In this document: in pieces, positions 7,717-16,788 of the stretch | How positions within the stretch are numbered: position 1 is the first letter of the stretch | Layout: every line of letters begins with the position of its first letter | Assembly (NCBI GenBank): GCA_030682795.1 | Contig: JAUXNJ010000010.1 | Coordinates: forward strand, 62,001-126,000 | DNA length: 64,000 bases | Direction: 5' to 3' | DNA from: Sphingobacteriaceae bacterium | GTDB lineage: Bacteria; Bacteroidota; Bacteroidia; UBA7662 | Translations under genes and position numbers: made by a program | The notes under the pieces: generated by a model | What the model was told of the DNA's origin: nothing | The model's input: the letters and a program-made list of their open reading frames with translations, nothing else | The model's database searches: none

Positions 7717-8268
7717 GTGAATTGGCTCGATTATCTGATAGTCCTTTTTTTAATCCTAGGTGCTGTGCGCGGGGCCATGAAAGGATTTGCAGTTTCTGCA
7801 ACTTCCTTTATCGCACTCTATGTGGCCCTGTTTTTAGGATTCCGACTGATGCACCGGGCAGCCAGTTTTTGGGCCGAACAATTTGACTTGCAAACCGGCT
7901 GGCTACCATTTTTGGGTTTTTTGACTGTGTTTGTGCTGGTGTTGATTGGCATTTTATTTTTGGGTAAACTGCTCGATCGCTTCTTTAAGGTAGTGGCGCT
8001 TGGACTGCTGAACCGACTGGCTGGAGCGCTTTTTGGCATTTTGCAGTTGGGCTTTGCGGTTGGCCTCTTGCTTTGGCTGGTAGATCAGGTGCAGCTCATA
8101 GACCCTAATACCAAATACGAAAGCACGTTATATGGTCATACCACGGCCTACACCCAGCGTTTGATTGACTGGGGTGCGACGGCTTTACCAATAGCAGGGG
8201 ATGTTTTAGGGGAGATTGACGGTTTATTTGATAAGTTAATTACACCAGAAGAGCTGGAAGAGATATGA
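7717..8268 (+). CDS. CvpA family membrane protein
   Basis: 183 residues starting at a GTG that follows the previous stop with no gap. Four hydrophobic segments (about residues 5-22, 26-45, 62-85 and 100-120) match the CvpA fold: NWLDYLIVLFLILGAVRGAMKG, then FAVSATSFIALYVALFLGF and the last pair around GFLTVFVLVLIG and LNRLAGALFGILQLG. CvpA is linked to colicin V export and envelope homeostasis in enterobacteria; no mechanism is known. The stop overlaps the next ATG. Confidence 0.88.
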   Translation: MNWLDYLIVLFLILGAVRGAMKGFAVSATSFIALYVALFLGFRLMHRAASFWAEQFDLQTGWLPFLGFLTVFVLVLIGILFLGKLLDRFFKVVALGLLNRLAGALFGILQLGFAVGLLLWLVDQVQLIDPNTKYESTLYGHTTAYTQRLIDWGATALPIAGDVLGEIDGLFDKLITPEELEEI

Positions 8269-8855
8269 AGATATTATTGGTAGATAATTACGACTCTTTC
8301 ACCTTCAACCTGCTGCATCAGCTGCAATTGGCTGGTGCTGAGTGTGTGGTGGTGCGCAATGATGACCCGGATTTTGATTGGAAAGCGCCAGGGGTAGACG
8401 CCGCTGTATTATCTCCCGGACCTTGTACCCCCAAGGAAGCGGGCTGGTTGCTTGATTTTATTGCTTATCATGCCGAAAAACTACCCATGCTAGGCATTTG
8501 CCTCGGGCATCAAGCCATTGGTATGCACTTCGGAGCTAGTCTTGTAAAAGCACCCAAGCCCATGCATGGAAAGGTTTCTAAAATCACCACCAAGGCAGAT
8601 CCATGGTTTTCAAAAACAGGCCGGCATTTGGAAGTGATGCGCTACCACTCGCTTGTTTTGCAGGATTTACCAGACGAAATATTGCCTTTGGCGCAGAGTA
8701 AAGATGGCTGTTTGATGGCATTTAAGCACCAAGTGCTGCCGTTATACGGACTCCAATTTCATCCAGAATCGATATTGACCCCGGCAGGCCAACAATTGAT
8801 CGAGACATTTCTCGAGCTCAATGTGTTATCTTTGGCGGCAGGAGCTGGCCGTTGA
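8265..8855 (+). CDS. Glutamine amidotransferase of anthranilate/aminodeoxychorismate synthase (TrpG/PabA)
   Basis: 196 residues, one class I amidotransferase domain. LLVDNYDSFTFNL at the start, LSPGPCTP for the oxyanion region, GICLGHQAIG with the nucleophilic Cys, and LQFHPESILTP with the catalytic His-Glu pair are all present. It would supply ammonia from glutamine to a chorismate-using partner (TrpE or PabB). The partner is not adjacent, and Bacteroidota trpG normally sits in the trp operon, so PabA for folate is a little more likely; the sequence alone does not decide. Confidence 0.92.
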   Translation: MKILLVDNYDSFTFNLLHQLQLAGAECVVVRNDDPDFDWKAPGVDAAVLSPGPCTPKEAGWLLDFIAYHAEKLPMLGICLGHQAIGMHFGASLVKAPKPMHGKVSKITTKADPWFSKTGRHLEVMRYHSLVLQDLPDEILPLAQSKDGCLMAFKHQVLPLYGLQFHPESILTPAGQQLIETFLELNVLSLAAGAGR

Positions 8856-8886
8856 ACAATTTTTACGTGCTGGCTGTTACTGACCC

Positions 8887-9549
8887 ATGATTGTTAGCGA
8901 AATACAACTTTCACTTGTTCCTGTACTCAAGCCCAGCGATGCGGTTTCCTTTGCCATGGACCGCATGTTGGAGTCGCGCCTCTTTGATTTACCGGTGGTA
9001 GACGAGGATCAGCGCTTGCTGGGCATGCTACGCTACGAAACATTGGAGGAGCAGGACGAAGACAGCAGCTTGGAAAGCTTCAAGGCTGAATGGAAAGACT
9101 TTTCGGTACGTAGTTCAGACCCATTTGTACGTTTGTTGCATCTATTTGAGCAAGACCAAACCACTGCCGTACCCGTGGTAGATGAAGATGATTTTCATGT
9201 AGGAACCGTACAGGTACATGATTTAGCTGCCTGGTTGGCCACCCAAAGTGTGGTTGCTCAACCGGGAGGCTTATTGACGCTTAAAGTAGCGCAAAACAAT
9301 TATTCCCTCTCTGAAATTGCGCGCATTGCAGAGTCAAATAATGGCACAATTATCAATCTGAGGCTTAGTCCCGCCGACGAGCCTGAGTTCATGCTCATAC
9401 ATCTTAAGCTCAATTTGATGGACCTTACCTATGTAATGGCTACCTTTGAGCGATTTGGTTACCGTATTCAAAGCTTCAATCACCAGTCGCACCTCAGTGA
9501 TTTTTACACCGAGCGCTATGATGCTTTGATGCGCTACCTCGATATTTAG
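8887..9549 (+). CDS. CBS-domain protein
   Basis: 220 residues. Two CBS motifs (about 1-60 with FDLPVVDEDQRLLGMLRYE, and 75-135 with TTAVPVVDEDDFHVGTVQ) are followed by an ACT-like C-terminal part (ENNGTIINLRL-like, here ESNNGTIINLRLSPADEPEF, and the FERFGYRIQ region). CBS pairs bind adenosyl ligands and regulate partner proteins. In Bacteroidota this gene type stands just before nadK, as here, only 3 bp apart; a regulatory link to NAD(P) or ATP status is inference. Confidence 0.87.
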   Translation: MIVSEIQLSLVPVLKPSDAVSFAMDRMLESRLFDLPVVDEDQRLLGMLRYETLEEQDEDSSLESFKAEWKDFSVRSSDPFVRLLHLFEQDQTTAVPVVDEDDFHVGTVQVHDLAAWLATQSVVAQPGGLLTLKVAQNNYSLSEIARIAESNNGTIINLRLSPADEPEFMLIHLKLNLMDLTYVMATFERFGYRIQSFNHQSHLSDFYTERYDALMRYLDI

Positions 9550-9552
9550 AGC

Positions 9553-10428
9553 ATGCGAATAGCAATTTATGGTCGTTCGATTGTGGACGAGCAGCAGGAC
9601 CATCTGCTGAAACTTTTAGAGGCTTTTAGCAAGGCCAAGGCGGAAGTAATGATTTACGAGCCCATTGCTGCCTGCCTCAAAGCAGCTGGCCGCGAGGTGG
9701 CGTTTCCGCTTTTTAGCACCGAAAAAGAACTGGATCCAGGTTTAGATTTTTTTGTAACCATTGGGGGAGATGGCACTTTGCTGGATGCCGTTAGTTGGGT
9801 GCGCGATCGAGGCATTCCTGTATTGGGTATCAATTTTGGGCGATTGGGTTTTCTCACTTCTGTGGCGCCATCGAAAGTAAAAGAAGCAGTTGACCAGCTG
9901 TTACGCGGTAATTATACCATTGAAAAACGAAGTATGGTGCGGCTCACCACTTCACCTAAATTGTTTGATGGAGAAAATTACGCACTCAACGAATTCGCTA
10001 TCCACAAAAAAGACATTGCCTCGATGATTAAAATCAAGGCGTTTATCAATGGTGAATTGCTCAACAGCTATTATGCCGATGGCTTGGTAGTTGCCACGCC
10101 AACAGGCTCAACCGGCTATTCAATCAGTTGTGGTGGCCCTATCATTTTGCCTGAGAGTCCTGCCTTTGTCATTACCCCCGTAGCGCCTCATAACCTCAAT
10201 GTGCGGCCGGTAGTGGTGCCCGACAACAGTGTATTGAGTTTTGAGGTAGAAGGCATGGGGAATCAGTTTTTGGCATCGCTTGATTCGAGAACTGCCAATA
10301 TCGATAACCAGGTGAAAATTGAAATCAACCGCAACCCTTTCGACTTTTTATTGGTGCGTTTAAACGACAGTACACACTTACGTACCTTACGCAGTAAATT
10401 GCTTTGGGGCATCGATAAGCGCAATTAA
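9553..10428 (+). CDS. nadK: NAD kinase
   Basis: 291 residues, full-length. It has the GGDGT nucleotide-binding motif (TIGGDGTLLDAVSWV), GINFGRLGFLTS, the NE motif in YALNEFAIHK, and the DGLVVATPTGSTGYSISCGGP loop. It phosphorylates NAD to NADP in the cytosol. The start ATG follows the CBS gene stop by 3 bp. This is the last gene of the 7.3-10.4 kb group. Confidence 0.96.
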   Translation: MRIAIYGRSIVDEQQDHLLKLLEAFSKAKAEVMIYEPIAACLKAAGREVAFPLFSTEKELDPGLDFFVTIGGDGTLLDAVSWVRDRGIPVLGINFGRLGFLTSVAPSKVKEAVDQLLRGNYTIEKRSMVRLTTSPKLFDGENYALNEFAIHKKDIASMIKIKAFINGELLNSYYADGLVVATPTGSTGYSISCGGPIILPESPAFVITPVAPHNLNVRPVVVPDNSVLSFEVEGMGNQFLASLDSRTANIDNQVKIEINRNPFDFLLVRLNDSTHLRTLRSKLLWGIDKRN

Positions 10429-10562
10429 TTTCAGCTGCTTTGAAGTGCTTTTCAAAGAAAAGACAGCTATTTTGTTGCCGATTGGTCTAAAATCCAATTT
10501 GTTACTCCTATATTCGTTTTTTAAATAGCTAAAAAAAATCACTTAAGCACAAAATCTGCTTC

Positions 10563-11390
10563 ATGTCTAAATTTTTTGCAAGTCTACTCTTGCTCCTATT
10601 TTTTGCTTCTGAATCACAGGCACAACGCCTTGAGTATGGTTTTAATGGATTTGGAACGAGCTATTTTGGTGAGTTAAACAACACAACAGCCTTTCTTAAC
10701 AATGTGCGTTACGGAGGTGGTGTGCACATTCGTCGACATCTTAATCCCTGGTGGAGTGTAAGGGCCGATGTAAACTGGGCGCGCATTGCTGGGTCTGACA
10801 ACATTCCTGGTGCCGTGGTTGATTTAAGAAACCTAAGTTTCAGAAGCGATGTGGTTGAATTCACGGGCGTTTTTGAAGTGAATTTGCGGCAAATTGGTCA
10901 CCGCCGCAATGATTATAAAACCACACCTTATCTCTTTGGTGGATTAAATTTGTTCAGATTTAATCCCAAAGCCGAGTTCGGTGGTGAATGGTATGATTTA
11001 AAACCGCTAAGTACCGAAGGGCAGGGTTTATTGGAATATCCTGAGGCTGAAGTTTATTCATTGACACAAATGGGTATTCCTTTTGGGGCTGGCTTTCGTT
11101 GGGTTTTGAGTAAGTATTGGAGAATGAGCTTTGAGGTTGGCTACCGACTCACTTTCACCGATTATTTAGACGATGTGAGTGGGGTTTACGTAAACAGCAA
11201 TATTTTGGCGGCAAACCGGGGGCCATTGGCTGCGGCTTTAGCCGATCGCAGGCAAGAATTGTCAACTGGTTTGGAGCCGGCGCAACCTGGCACATTCCGT
11301 GGTTCTCCGCGCAATGATGATGCCTTTTTGTTCGTTGGTTTTTCGGTTAGCTATGTTCTATTCAAGAAAACTTGTCCCCGTTGGAAATGA
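10563..11390 (+). CDS. DUF6089-type outer-membrane-like protein, copy 1
   Basis: 275 residues. Signal peptide ending SQAQ, then a beta-barrel-like protein: YGFNGFGTSYFGELNN, RRHLNPWWSVRADVNW, TPYLFGGLNLFRFNPKAEF, LTFTDYLDDVSGVYV, and an aromatic strand close to the C-terminus. This is the DUF6089 family, which in Bacteroidota stands between nadK and uppS-bamA and is presumed to be a small outer-membrane barrel. A 134-bp gap separates it from nadK, so it probably starts a new transcript. It overlaps the second copy by 4 bp. Confidence 0.85.
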   Translation: MSKFFASLLLLLFFASESQAQRLEYGFNGFGTSYFGELNNTTAFLNNVRYGGGVHIRRHLNPWWSVRADVNWARIAGSDNIPGAVVDLRNLSFRSDVVEFTGVFEVNLRQIGHRRNDYKTTPYLFGGLNLFRFNPKAEFGGEWYDLKPLSTEGQGLLEYPEAEVYSLTQMGIPFGAGFRWVLSKYWRMSFEVGYRLTFTDYLDDVSGVYVNSNILAANRGPLAAALADRRQELSTGLEPAQPGTFRGSPRNDDAFLFVGFSVSYVLFKKTCPRWK

Positions 11391-12211
11391 AAAAACTAAT
11401 GCTCCTTTGCTTGGTGGCAGCAGCCACGGCCTTGCAAGATGTTAAGGCGCAGATATACGATTTTGGTGCCACTTTGGGTGTTGCTGGTTATATGGGCGAT
11501 CTTCAGCCGAGCATCAATCCGCTCAATATCAAGCCTGGAGGAGGCATTTGGTTTAAATACAACCTCAATCCACACTGGGGTTTCCGTGCAGGTTATCTTA
11601 CTACTTCAATCAATGCGAGTGATGCTAATGCCTCAAATCCATGGCAGCGGCAGCGCAATCTGAGTTTCGATACCTATATCTCAGAACTGGCGGTGACTGC
11701 GGAATTTAATTTTTTAAGATACATCACCGGGCATCATAAATACAACCACACACCTTTTGTATTTGCAGGTTTGGCGCGTTTTCGCTTTAATCCCACGGCT
11801 ATTATCGATGGTAACAAGGTAGAGCTTCAGCCCTTAGGAACAGAAGGCCAAGGTTTAGATGCTTTTCCGGGAAGTGCCCGCTACGATTTAATCGCCTTAA
11901 GCATTCCCTTTGGAATAGGCTACCGCTGGAATTTTTATAAGTTTCACAGTTTGACTTTTGAAATTAGTGGGCGTTATGCGCTTACCGACTATCTCGATGA
12001 TGTGAGCGGAAACTACGCTGGTTACGACTTGATGTTATCGGAGCGCGGTGAAATAGCCGCTCGTTTGTCAGACCGTTCGGGTGAATTGGGTATTCCTTTG
12101 CGCGAACCATTTAGTCAAAGAGGCATCAATACCTTTAACGATACGTACTGGTACGTAGGAATGAGTTACATTTTTACAATTAATTCGGGGAGATGTCCTC
12201 GATTTAGGTAA
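11387..12211 (+). CDS. DUF6089-type outer-membrane-like protein, copy 2
   Basis: 274 residues. I chose the ATG at 11387, which overlaps the stop of copy 1 (ATGA) and gives a normal signal peptide (MKKLMLLCLVAAATALQDVKAQ); an in-frame TTG 15 bp earlier is unlikely. It is a clear paralogue of copy 1, with the same landmarks in the same order: GVAGYMGDLQPS, HWGFRAGYLTTS, FNPTAIIDGNKVELQPLGTEGQGLDAFP, LTDYLDDVSGNYAGYD. Tandem duplication is therefore evident. The family role is unknown; the position before bamA suggests an outer-membrane function. Confidence 0.84.
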   Translation: MKKLMLLCLVAAATALQDVKAQIYDFGATLGVAGYMGDLQPSINPLNIKPGGGIWFKYNLNPHWGFRAGYLTTSINASDANASNPWQRQRNLSFDTYISELAVTAEFNFLRYITGHHKYNHTPFVFAGLARFRFNPTAIIDGNKVELQPLGTEGQGLDAFPGSARYDLIALSIPFGIGYRWNFYKFHSLTFEISGRYALTDYLDDVSGNYAGYDLMLSERGEIAARLSDRSGELGIPLREPFSQRGINTFNDTYWYVGMSYIFTINSGRCPRFR

Positions 12212-12234
12212 TTTTGCCCTTTACACTAAAGCAA

Positions 12235-12981
12235 ATGTCTTTACGGGATTTAATTGATACGGAACGGCTTCCGCAGCACATTGCTGTAATTATGGATGGC
12301 AATGGGCGCTGGGCTAATAGTCAAGGCAAGCACCGCATTTTTGGACACCAGCATGGAGTACAAGCCGTTCGCAATACTACCGAGGCTTGCGCAGAGTTGG
12401 GCATCAAGCATTTGACTTTATATACCTTCTCCACTGAAAATTGGTCGCGGCCGCAGCAAGAGGTGAATGCGCTCATGGAATTATTGGTAGCAACAATCAA
12501 GGCGGAAACAGACACCCTGATGAAGAACAAGATAAAGCTCGTGGCTTTTGGCGAGTTGAGTATGTTGCCGGCGGCCTGTAGACAGCAGTTGCAGGAAACC
12601 ATTGATACGACCAAAGACAACGATCGACTTCAGCTGAATTTGGCGCTCAGTTATTCTTCGCGTTGGGAATTGGTGAAAAGTGTACAATCCATTGCCGCAG
12701 ATGTGAAGTCTGGAGCGCTTAGCATTGAGGATATTACGGAGGCTTTAATTAGTCAGCGTTTAATTACTGCGGATATACCAGATCCAGAGCTGCTTATTCG
12801 CACAAGCGGAGAAAAGCGAATCTCCAATTTTTTACTGTGGCAGCTGGCCTACACAGAACTCTATTTTACTGAAACTTTTTGGCCTGATTTTGAGAAAGAT
12901 GATCTTTATCAGGCGATCATAGACTATCAGGGTAGAGAACGCCGTTTTGGCAAGACTAGTGACCAAATCCGAATTAGCTGA
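12235..12981 (+). CDS. uppS: Undecaprenyl diphosphate synthase
   Basis: 248 residues from the ATG at 12235; an ATT codon 21 bp earlier in frame is not needed. AVIMDGNGRWA with the catalytic Asp, GHQHGVQAVR, TLYTFSTENWSRP and the C-terminal DPELLIRTSGEKRISNFLLW are canonical for the cis-prenyltransferase. It makes the C55 lipid carrier for peptidoglycan and surface polysaccharide. Its stop overlaps the bamA start (TGATG). Confidence 0.97.
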   Translation: MSLRDLIDTERLPQHIAVIMDGNGRWANSQGKHRIFGHQHGVQAVRNTTEACAELGIKHLTLYTFSTENWSRPQQEVNALMELLVATIKAETDTLMKNKIKLVAFGELSMLPAACRQQLQETIDTTKDNDRLQLNLALSYSSRWELVKSVQSIAADVKSGALSIEDITEALISQRLITADIPDPELLIRTSGEKRISNFLLWQLAYTELYFTETFWPDFEKDDLYQAIIDYQGRERRFGKTSDQIRIS

Positions 12982-15473
12982 TGTCATTGAATCATCGAAT
13001 AGTACTTTTTTTCCTTTGTTTTTTCCCTGTTTTCGCCACTGGTCAAATACAGATGGGAAGCTTCGAGGTAGATTATAAAAACCCCAAGGAGTATACCATA
13101 GGTGGTATTCAGGTAACAGGCACACAGTTTCTAGATAAAGAGGTGCTCATTATGCTCTCGGGTTTACGTGTGGGCGAAAAGGTGACGGTACCTGGAGAGA
13201 AATTTTCGAAAGCTATTCAAAACCTGTGGAAGCAGGGACTTTTTGGCGACGTACGCATTTTGGTAGACCGGGTAGAAGGGGAAACCATGTTTTTAAAGTA
13301 TGAATTAGAAGAAAAGCCGCGTTTATCGCGTTTTACTTTTAGTCGTAATTTAAAAAAGGGCCAGGTAGACGATATCAATGAACAATTAAAGGTATACCGG
13401 GGTAAGATTGTGACCCAAAACATGAAGGTAACCACGGAAAGTATTGTGCGTAATTTTTATACTGAAAAGGGTTTTTGGGATGTAAAGGTGGAGTTAACTG
13501 AGCAGCCCGATACCAATATGCTGAATACGGTGATCATGCGTGTGACTGTAAATCCTGGTAAGAAGGTCAAAATTGGAGAAATTAACATACAAGGTAATGA
13601 GGCGTTGACCACCAAAAAGGTGAAAAAGCAATTGAAGGGCACCAAAGAATATCAGGCTTGGAACATCTTTAGAAATGCCAAATATTTAGAGGAAAAGTAC
13701 GAGGAAGATAAGCTCAAGTTGATGGCCAAGTATCAGGCCGAGGGATTCCGTGACGCCAGAATCGTGAAAGATTCGATTTACCGGAATGCTGACAATAGAA
13801 TTGCCATTGCCATTTTGATTGACGAGGGAAAGAAGTATTACTTCCGCGACATAAGGTTTGTGGGAAACACTTTGTACTCTGACTCAGTATTAACCAAGGT
13901 ATTGAGCATTGATCGTGGGGCTGTTTACAACAAAGAAGTATTAGATACGCGTTTACAAATAGATCCCAACGGACAGGATATTTCGAGTTTGTATATGGAC
14001 AATGGCTATCTGTTCTTCAACATTACGCCAGTGGAAACACGGGTAGAAGGCGATTCGATTGACTTGGAGATTCGCATTTATGAAGGCTCCCAGGCCATTA
14101 TCAATAAGATTTCGGTTTCAGGAAATGAAAAAACCAGTGACCATGTAATCATTCGAGAATTACGCACGCGGCCTGGTCAAAAATTTAGTCGCAGTGATAT
14201 TATCCGTACTACCCGTGAATTAAGTCAGTTAGGTTATTTTGACCCTGAACAAATTGGGGTGGTGCCAACGCCGAATCCAGCCGATGGAACGGTGGATATT
14301 GCTTACAGTGTGGTGGAGCGCTCGAACGACCAAGTGGAGCTTTCGGGTGGCTGGGGTGCCGGTCAAGTGGTAGGCTCCTTGGGTTTGGTATTGAACAATT
14401 TTAGCGCGCGTAAATTTTTCCAAAAAGAAGCTTGGAAGCCGGTGCCTTCGGGTGATGGGCAGCGAGCCAGTATCCGAGTGCAGTCGAACGGGCGCTTTTT
14501 TCAGTCCTACAACATCTCTTTTACGGAGCCTTGGTTAGGAGGTAAAAAGCCGAATGCCCTTACGGTAAGTGCCTATACGTCGATACAGTCGAATGGCTTG
14601 GTGAGGACCGATCTCCGTCGGGAGTCGATTACCATCAATGGTGTGAGCGTGAGCTTAGGCAAACGATTAACGGTGCCAGACGATTATTTCACCTTAATTC
14701 ACTCGGTAAACTATCAGCAGTTTGTGCTGAATAACAACCAGGCAACGGTGTTTTTGCCGAATGGCACCTCGAACAATTTCTTTTTTAAAGAGACTTTATC
14801 GCGCAACAGCATTGACCAACCCATTTATCCACGTTCAGGTTCGAGTGTGTCGTTAACCTTGCAGATTACACCACCCTACAGCTTGCTGGGACGTAAGAAT
14901 TTTACAGATTTGCCTGCAGAGGAGAAGTTCAAGTGGGTGGAATATCACAAATGGCGTTTTGATTCGCAATACTATTTGAAGCTTTTGGGCGATTTAGTGT
15001 TGATGACCCGTGTTCAGTTTGGTTTTATGGCTAATTTTGACCCAAATTATGGTAACATTCCTTTTGGACGTTATTATGTAGGTGGGGATGGTATCATGGG
15101 CTTTAACCTCGACGACCGCGAGTTGATTGGCTTACGGGGATATCAGAATAATTCCTTGACCCCACGTGCCGGTTCACAGGTGTTGGGCGCAACGGCCTTC
15201 CAGAAATATACCATGGAATTGCGTTACCCCATTACGCTGAATCCCAGTGCAACCATTTTTGTGACTAGCTTTTTGGAGGCAGGAAACAGTTTCTTAAGGG
15301 TGCGTGAATTTGAGCCCTTCAATAATTTCAGATCTGCTGGTGCGGGTGTGCGGGTGTTTTTGCCCATGTTTGGATTGCTTGGGGTAGACTGGGGTTACGG
15401 CTTCGACCGTGTGCCGGGCTTAGATAATGCGAACAAAGGCAATATCCATATTTCGATTGGACAAAACTTTTAA
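12981..15473 (+). CDS. bamA: Outer-membrane protein assembly factor BamA
   Basis: 830 residues. Signal peptide (MSLNHRIVLFFLCFFPVFATG), then repeated POTRA domains through about residue 440 (IGGIQVTGTQFLDKEVL, IGEINIQGNEALTTKKV, FRDIRFVGNTLYSDSVL, INKISVSGNEKTSDHVI), then the barrel with the gate/lid hallmark GGDGIMGF and RELIGLRGYQN region, ending in a Phe-terminated strand (IHISIGQNF). It inserts beta-barrels into the outer membrane. It is followed 2 bp later by the first of two OmpH-type chaperone genes, the usual order. Confidence 0.96.
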   Translation: MSLNHRIVLFFLCFFPVFATGQIQMGSFEVDYKNPKEYTIGGIQVTGTQFLDKEVLIMLSGLRVGEKVTVPGEKFSKAIQNLWKQGLFGDVRILVDRVEGETMFLKYELEEKPRLSRFTFSRNLKKGQVDDINEQLKVYRGKIVTQNMKVTTESIVRNFYTEKGFWDVKVELTEQPDTNMLNTVIMRVTVNPGKKVKIGEINIQGNEALTTKKVKKQLKGTKEYQAWNIFRNAKYLEEKYEEDKLKLMAKYQAEGFRDARIVKDSIYRNADNRIAIAILIDEGKKYYFRDIRFVGNTLYSDSVLTKVLSIDRGAVYNKEVLDTRLQIDPNGQDISSLYMDNGYLFFNITPVETRVEGDSIDLEIRIYEGSQAIINKISVSGNEKTSDHVIIRELRTRPGQKFSRSDIIRTTRELSQLGYFDPEQIGVVPTPNPADGTVDIAYSVVERSNDQVELSGGWGAGQVVGSLGLVLNNFSARKFFQKEAWKPVPSGDGQRASIRVQSNGRFFQSYNISFTEPWLGGKKPNALTVSAYTSIQSNGLVRTDLRRESITINGVSVSLGKRLTVPDDYFTLIHSVNYQQFVLNNNQATVFLPNGTSNNFFFKETLSRNSIDQPIYPRSGSSVSLTLQITPPYSLLGRKNFTDLPAEEKFKWVEYHKWRFDSQYYLKLLGDLVLMTRVQFGFMANFDPNYGNIPFGRYYVGGDGIMGFNLDDRELIGLRGYQNNSLTPRAGSQVLGATAFQKYTMELRYPITLNPSATIFVTSFLEAGNSFLRVREFEPFNNFRSAGAGVRVFLPMFGLLGVDWGYGFDRVPGLDNANKGNIHISIGQNF

Positions 15474-15475
15474 GG

Positions 15476-16072
15476 ATGCGGCTGGTTCAGGTTTTGATTT
15501 TTGGCACGCTTTTTAGCTTATTAGGGAGTGCGACGGCTTTGGCTCAGCGCTTTGCTTACATCGATAGTGAGTATATTTTAGGAGAAATGCCAGAATATGC
15601 TGCAGCGCAAAGCGAATTGGACGTATTAGCAGAGCGATGGTCGAAGGAATTGTCGGAAAAGCGCAAAGAAGTAGATCGTATGTATCGGGCCTACAAAGCC
15701 GAACAGGTATTGTTGACCGAGAAAATGCGTAAAGAGCGTGAGGAAGAAATTAGTAAGAAGGAAAAAGAAATAGAAGAAATGCAGCGGAAGCGTTTTGGTT
15801 TTGAAGGGGAGCTTTTTTTGAAACAAAAGGAGCTGATTAAGCCGATTCAAGACAAGATTTACGAAGCTGTTCAAAAATATGCACGAGATAAAGGATATGA
15901 CATTATTTTTGACCGTGCGGGAGAATTTACCATGCTGTATGCCAACAGTCGCTTAGACAAAAGCGACGAGGTATTGGAAGCGATGGGAGTAGCGAAAAAA
16001 ACCAATAGATCAACTGGCAATGCAGGTACGCCTTCATCGCCAACAACGAGACCAAAACCAGGAAGTAAATAA
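15476..16072 (+). CDS. OmpH/Skp-family periplasmic chaperone, copy 1
   Basis: 198 residues. Signal peptide (ends ATALAQ), then RFAYIDSEYILGEMPEYAAAQ, the family N-terminal strand, a long charged coiled coil (about 45-125, Glu/Lys-rich), and KGYDIIFDRAGEFTMLYA at the end. Skp-like chaperones form trimers that hold unfolded barrels on the way to BamA. The Pro/Thr/Gly-rich tail (about 175-198) is low complexity. Start 2 bp after the bamA stop. Confidence 0.93.
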   Translation: MRLVQVLIFGTLFSLLGSATALAQRFAYIDSEYILGEMPEYAAAQSELDVLAERWSKELSEKRKEVDRMYRAYKAEQVLLTEKMRKEREEEISKKEKEIEEMQRKRFGFEGELFLKQKELIKPIQDKIYEAVQKYARDKGYDIIFDRAGEFTMLYANSRLDKSDEVLEAMGVAKKTNRSTGNAGTPSSPTTRPKPGSK

Positions 16073-16086
16073 TAAACTTAAGTCAA

Positions 16087-16620
16087 ATGTCAATTCTAAA
16101 AAAAGTAGCACTCATTGTACTGGCGGTTATGCTGGGCAATACTGCGTTTGCACAAATTAAATTGGGTCACATCAATTCATCTGAATTGGTTGGTTTGATG
16201 CCAGAAACCAAAAAAGCCGACGATAGTCTGCGTAAATACACCGAAGAACTCAATGTGCAATTACAAGCCATGTTGGGTGAATTGCAAACCAAGTATGGTG
16301 ATTTTCAGTCGAAACAGGCGAGCTGGTCGGAGGCCATCAGAGAGTACCGTGCAAAAGAGGTACAAGATCTACAAACGAATATTGATAATTTCCAGCAACG
16401 GGCACAACAAGATATTGCCAAGCGCAAAGAGGAGTTGTATAGTCCTGTTTTTGAAAAGGCTGAAGCTGCTATCAAAGAAGTAGCTAAAGAAGGCAAATAC
16501 AGCTATATATTCGACACCAGTGCAGGCGCCTTGTTGTATCAGCAAGATTCAGACGATATCATGGAAGCTGTGAAGAAAAAAATGAATCTCACCGGAGCAA
16601 AGCCGGCTGGAAAGAATTAA
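16087..16620 (+). CDS. OmpH/Skp-family periplasmic chaperone, copy 2
   Basis: 177 residues with a signal peptide (cut after NTAFAQ). IKLGHINSSELVGLMPETKKA is the family start, followed by a helical tentacle region about 35-130 and GKYSYIFDTSAGALLYQ near the end. Paralogous to copy 1, 14 bp downstream; two tandem ompH genes after bamA are normal in Bacteroidota. A terminator follows 20 bp after the stop. Confidence 0.93.
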   Translation: MSILKKVALIVLAVMLGNTAFAQIKLGHINSSELVGLMPETKKADDSLRKYTEELNVQLQAMLGELQTKYGDFQSKQASWSEAIREYRAKEVQDLQTNIDNFQQRAQQDIAKRKEELYSPVFEKAEAAIKEVAKEGKYSYIFDTSAGALLYQQDSDDIMEAVKKKMNLTGAKPAGKN

Positions 16621-16640
16621 AACGGGATTAAAATAGCAAG

Positions 16641-16670
16641 AAAAGATGTGCCACAAGCACGTCTTTTTTT
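16641..16670 (+). terminator. Terminator of the DUF6089-uppS-bamA-ompH operon
   Basis: AAAAGATGTGC and GCACGTCTTTT form an 11-bp stem with one G-T pair around a short loop, followed by a T-run. An in-frame upstream start for the next gene would fall inside this hairpin, which argues against it. Confidence 0.85.
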
Positions 16671-16730
16671 GTTATTCAAACTTTTTGTTGGTTTATGCGC
16701 ATCTTTTGAAGGTAGAATGCCCCTGCTATC

Positions 16731-16761
16731 TTGTCAAATTGCATATAAATCGTTTACTTTG
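16731..16761 (+). promoter_or_regulatory. Likely promoter of the PorE-like gene
   Basis: TTACTTTG (16754-16761; one mismatch to TAnnTTTG) has a TTG (16731-16733) 20 bp upstream. The predicted start, near 16768, fits the ATG at 16789. Confidence 0.5.
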
Positions 16762-16788
16762 GTATGTATGAATATTAACTGCTCAAGC

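Noticed and set aside
9553-10562. Possible tRNA or small RNA in the 134-bp gap after nadK
   Set aside because: No cloverleaf or conserved RNA motif could be seen; it is probably a promoter region.
16648-16788. Upstream start for the PorE-like gene
   Set aside because: It falls in the terminator hairpin and gives a protein without a proper signal peptide; the ATG at 16789 is better.
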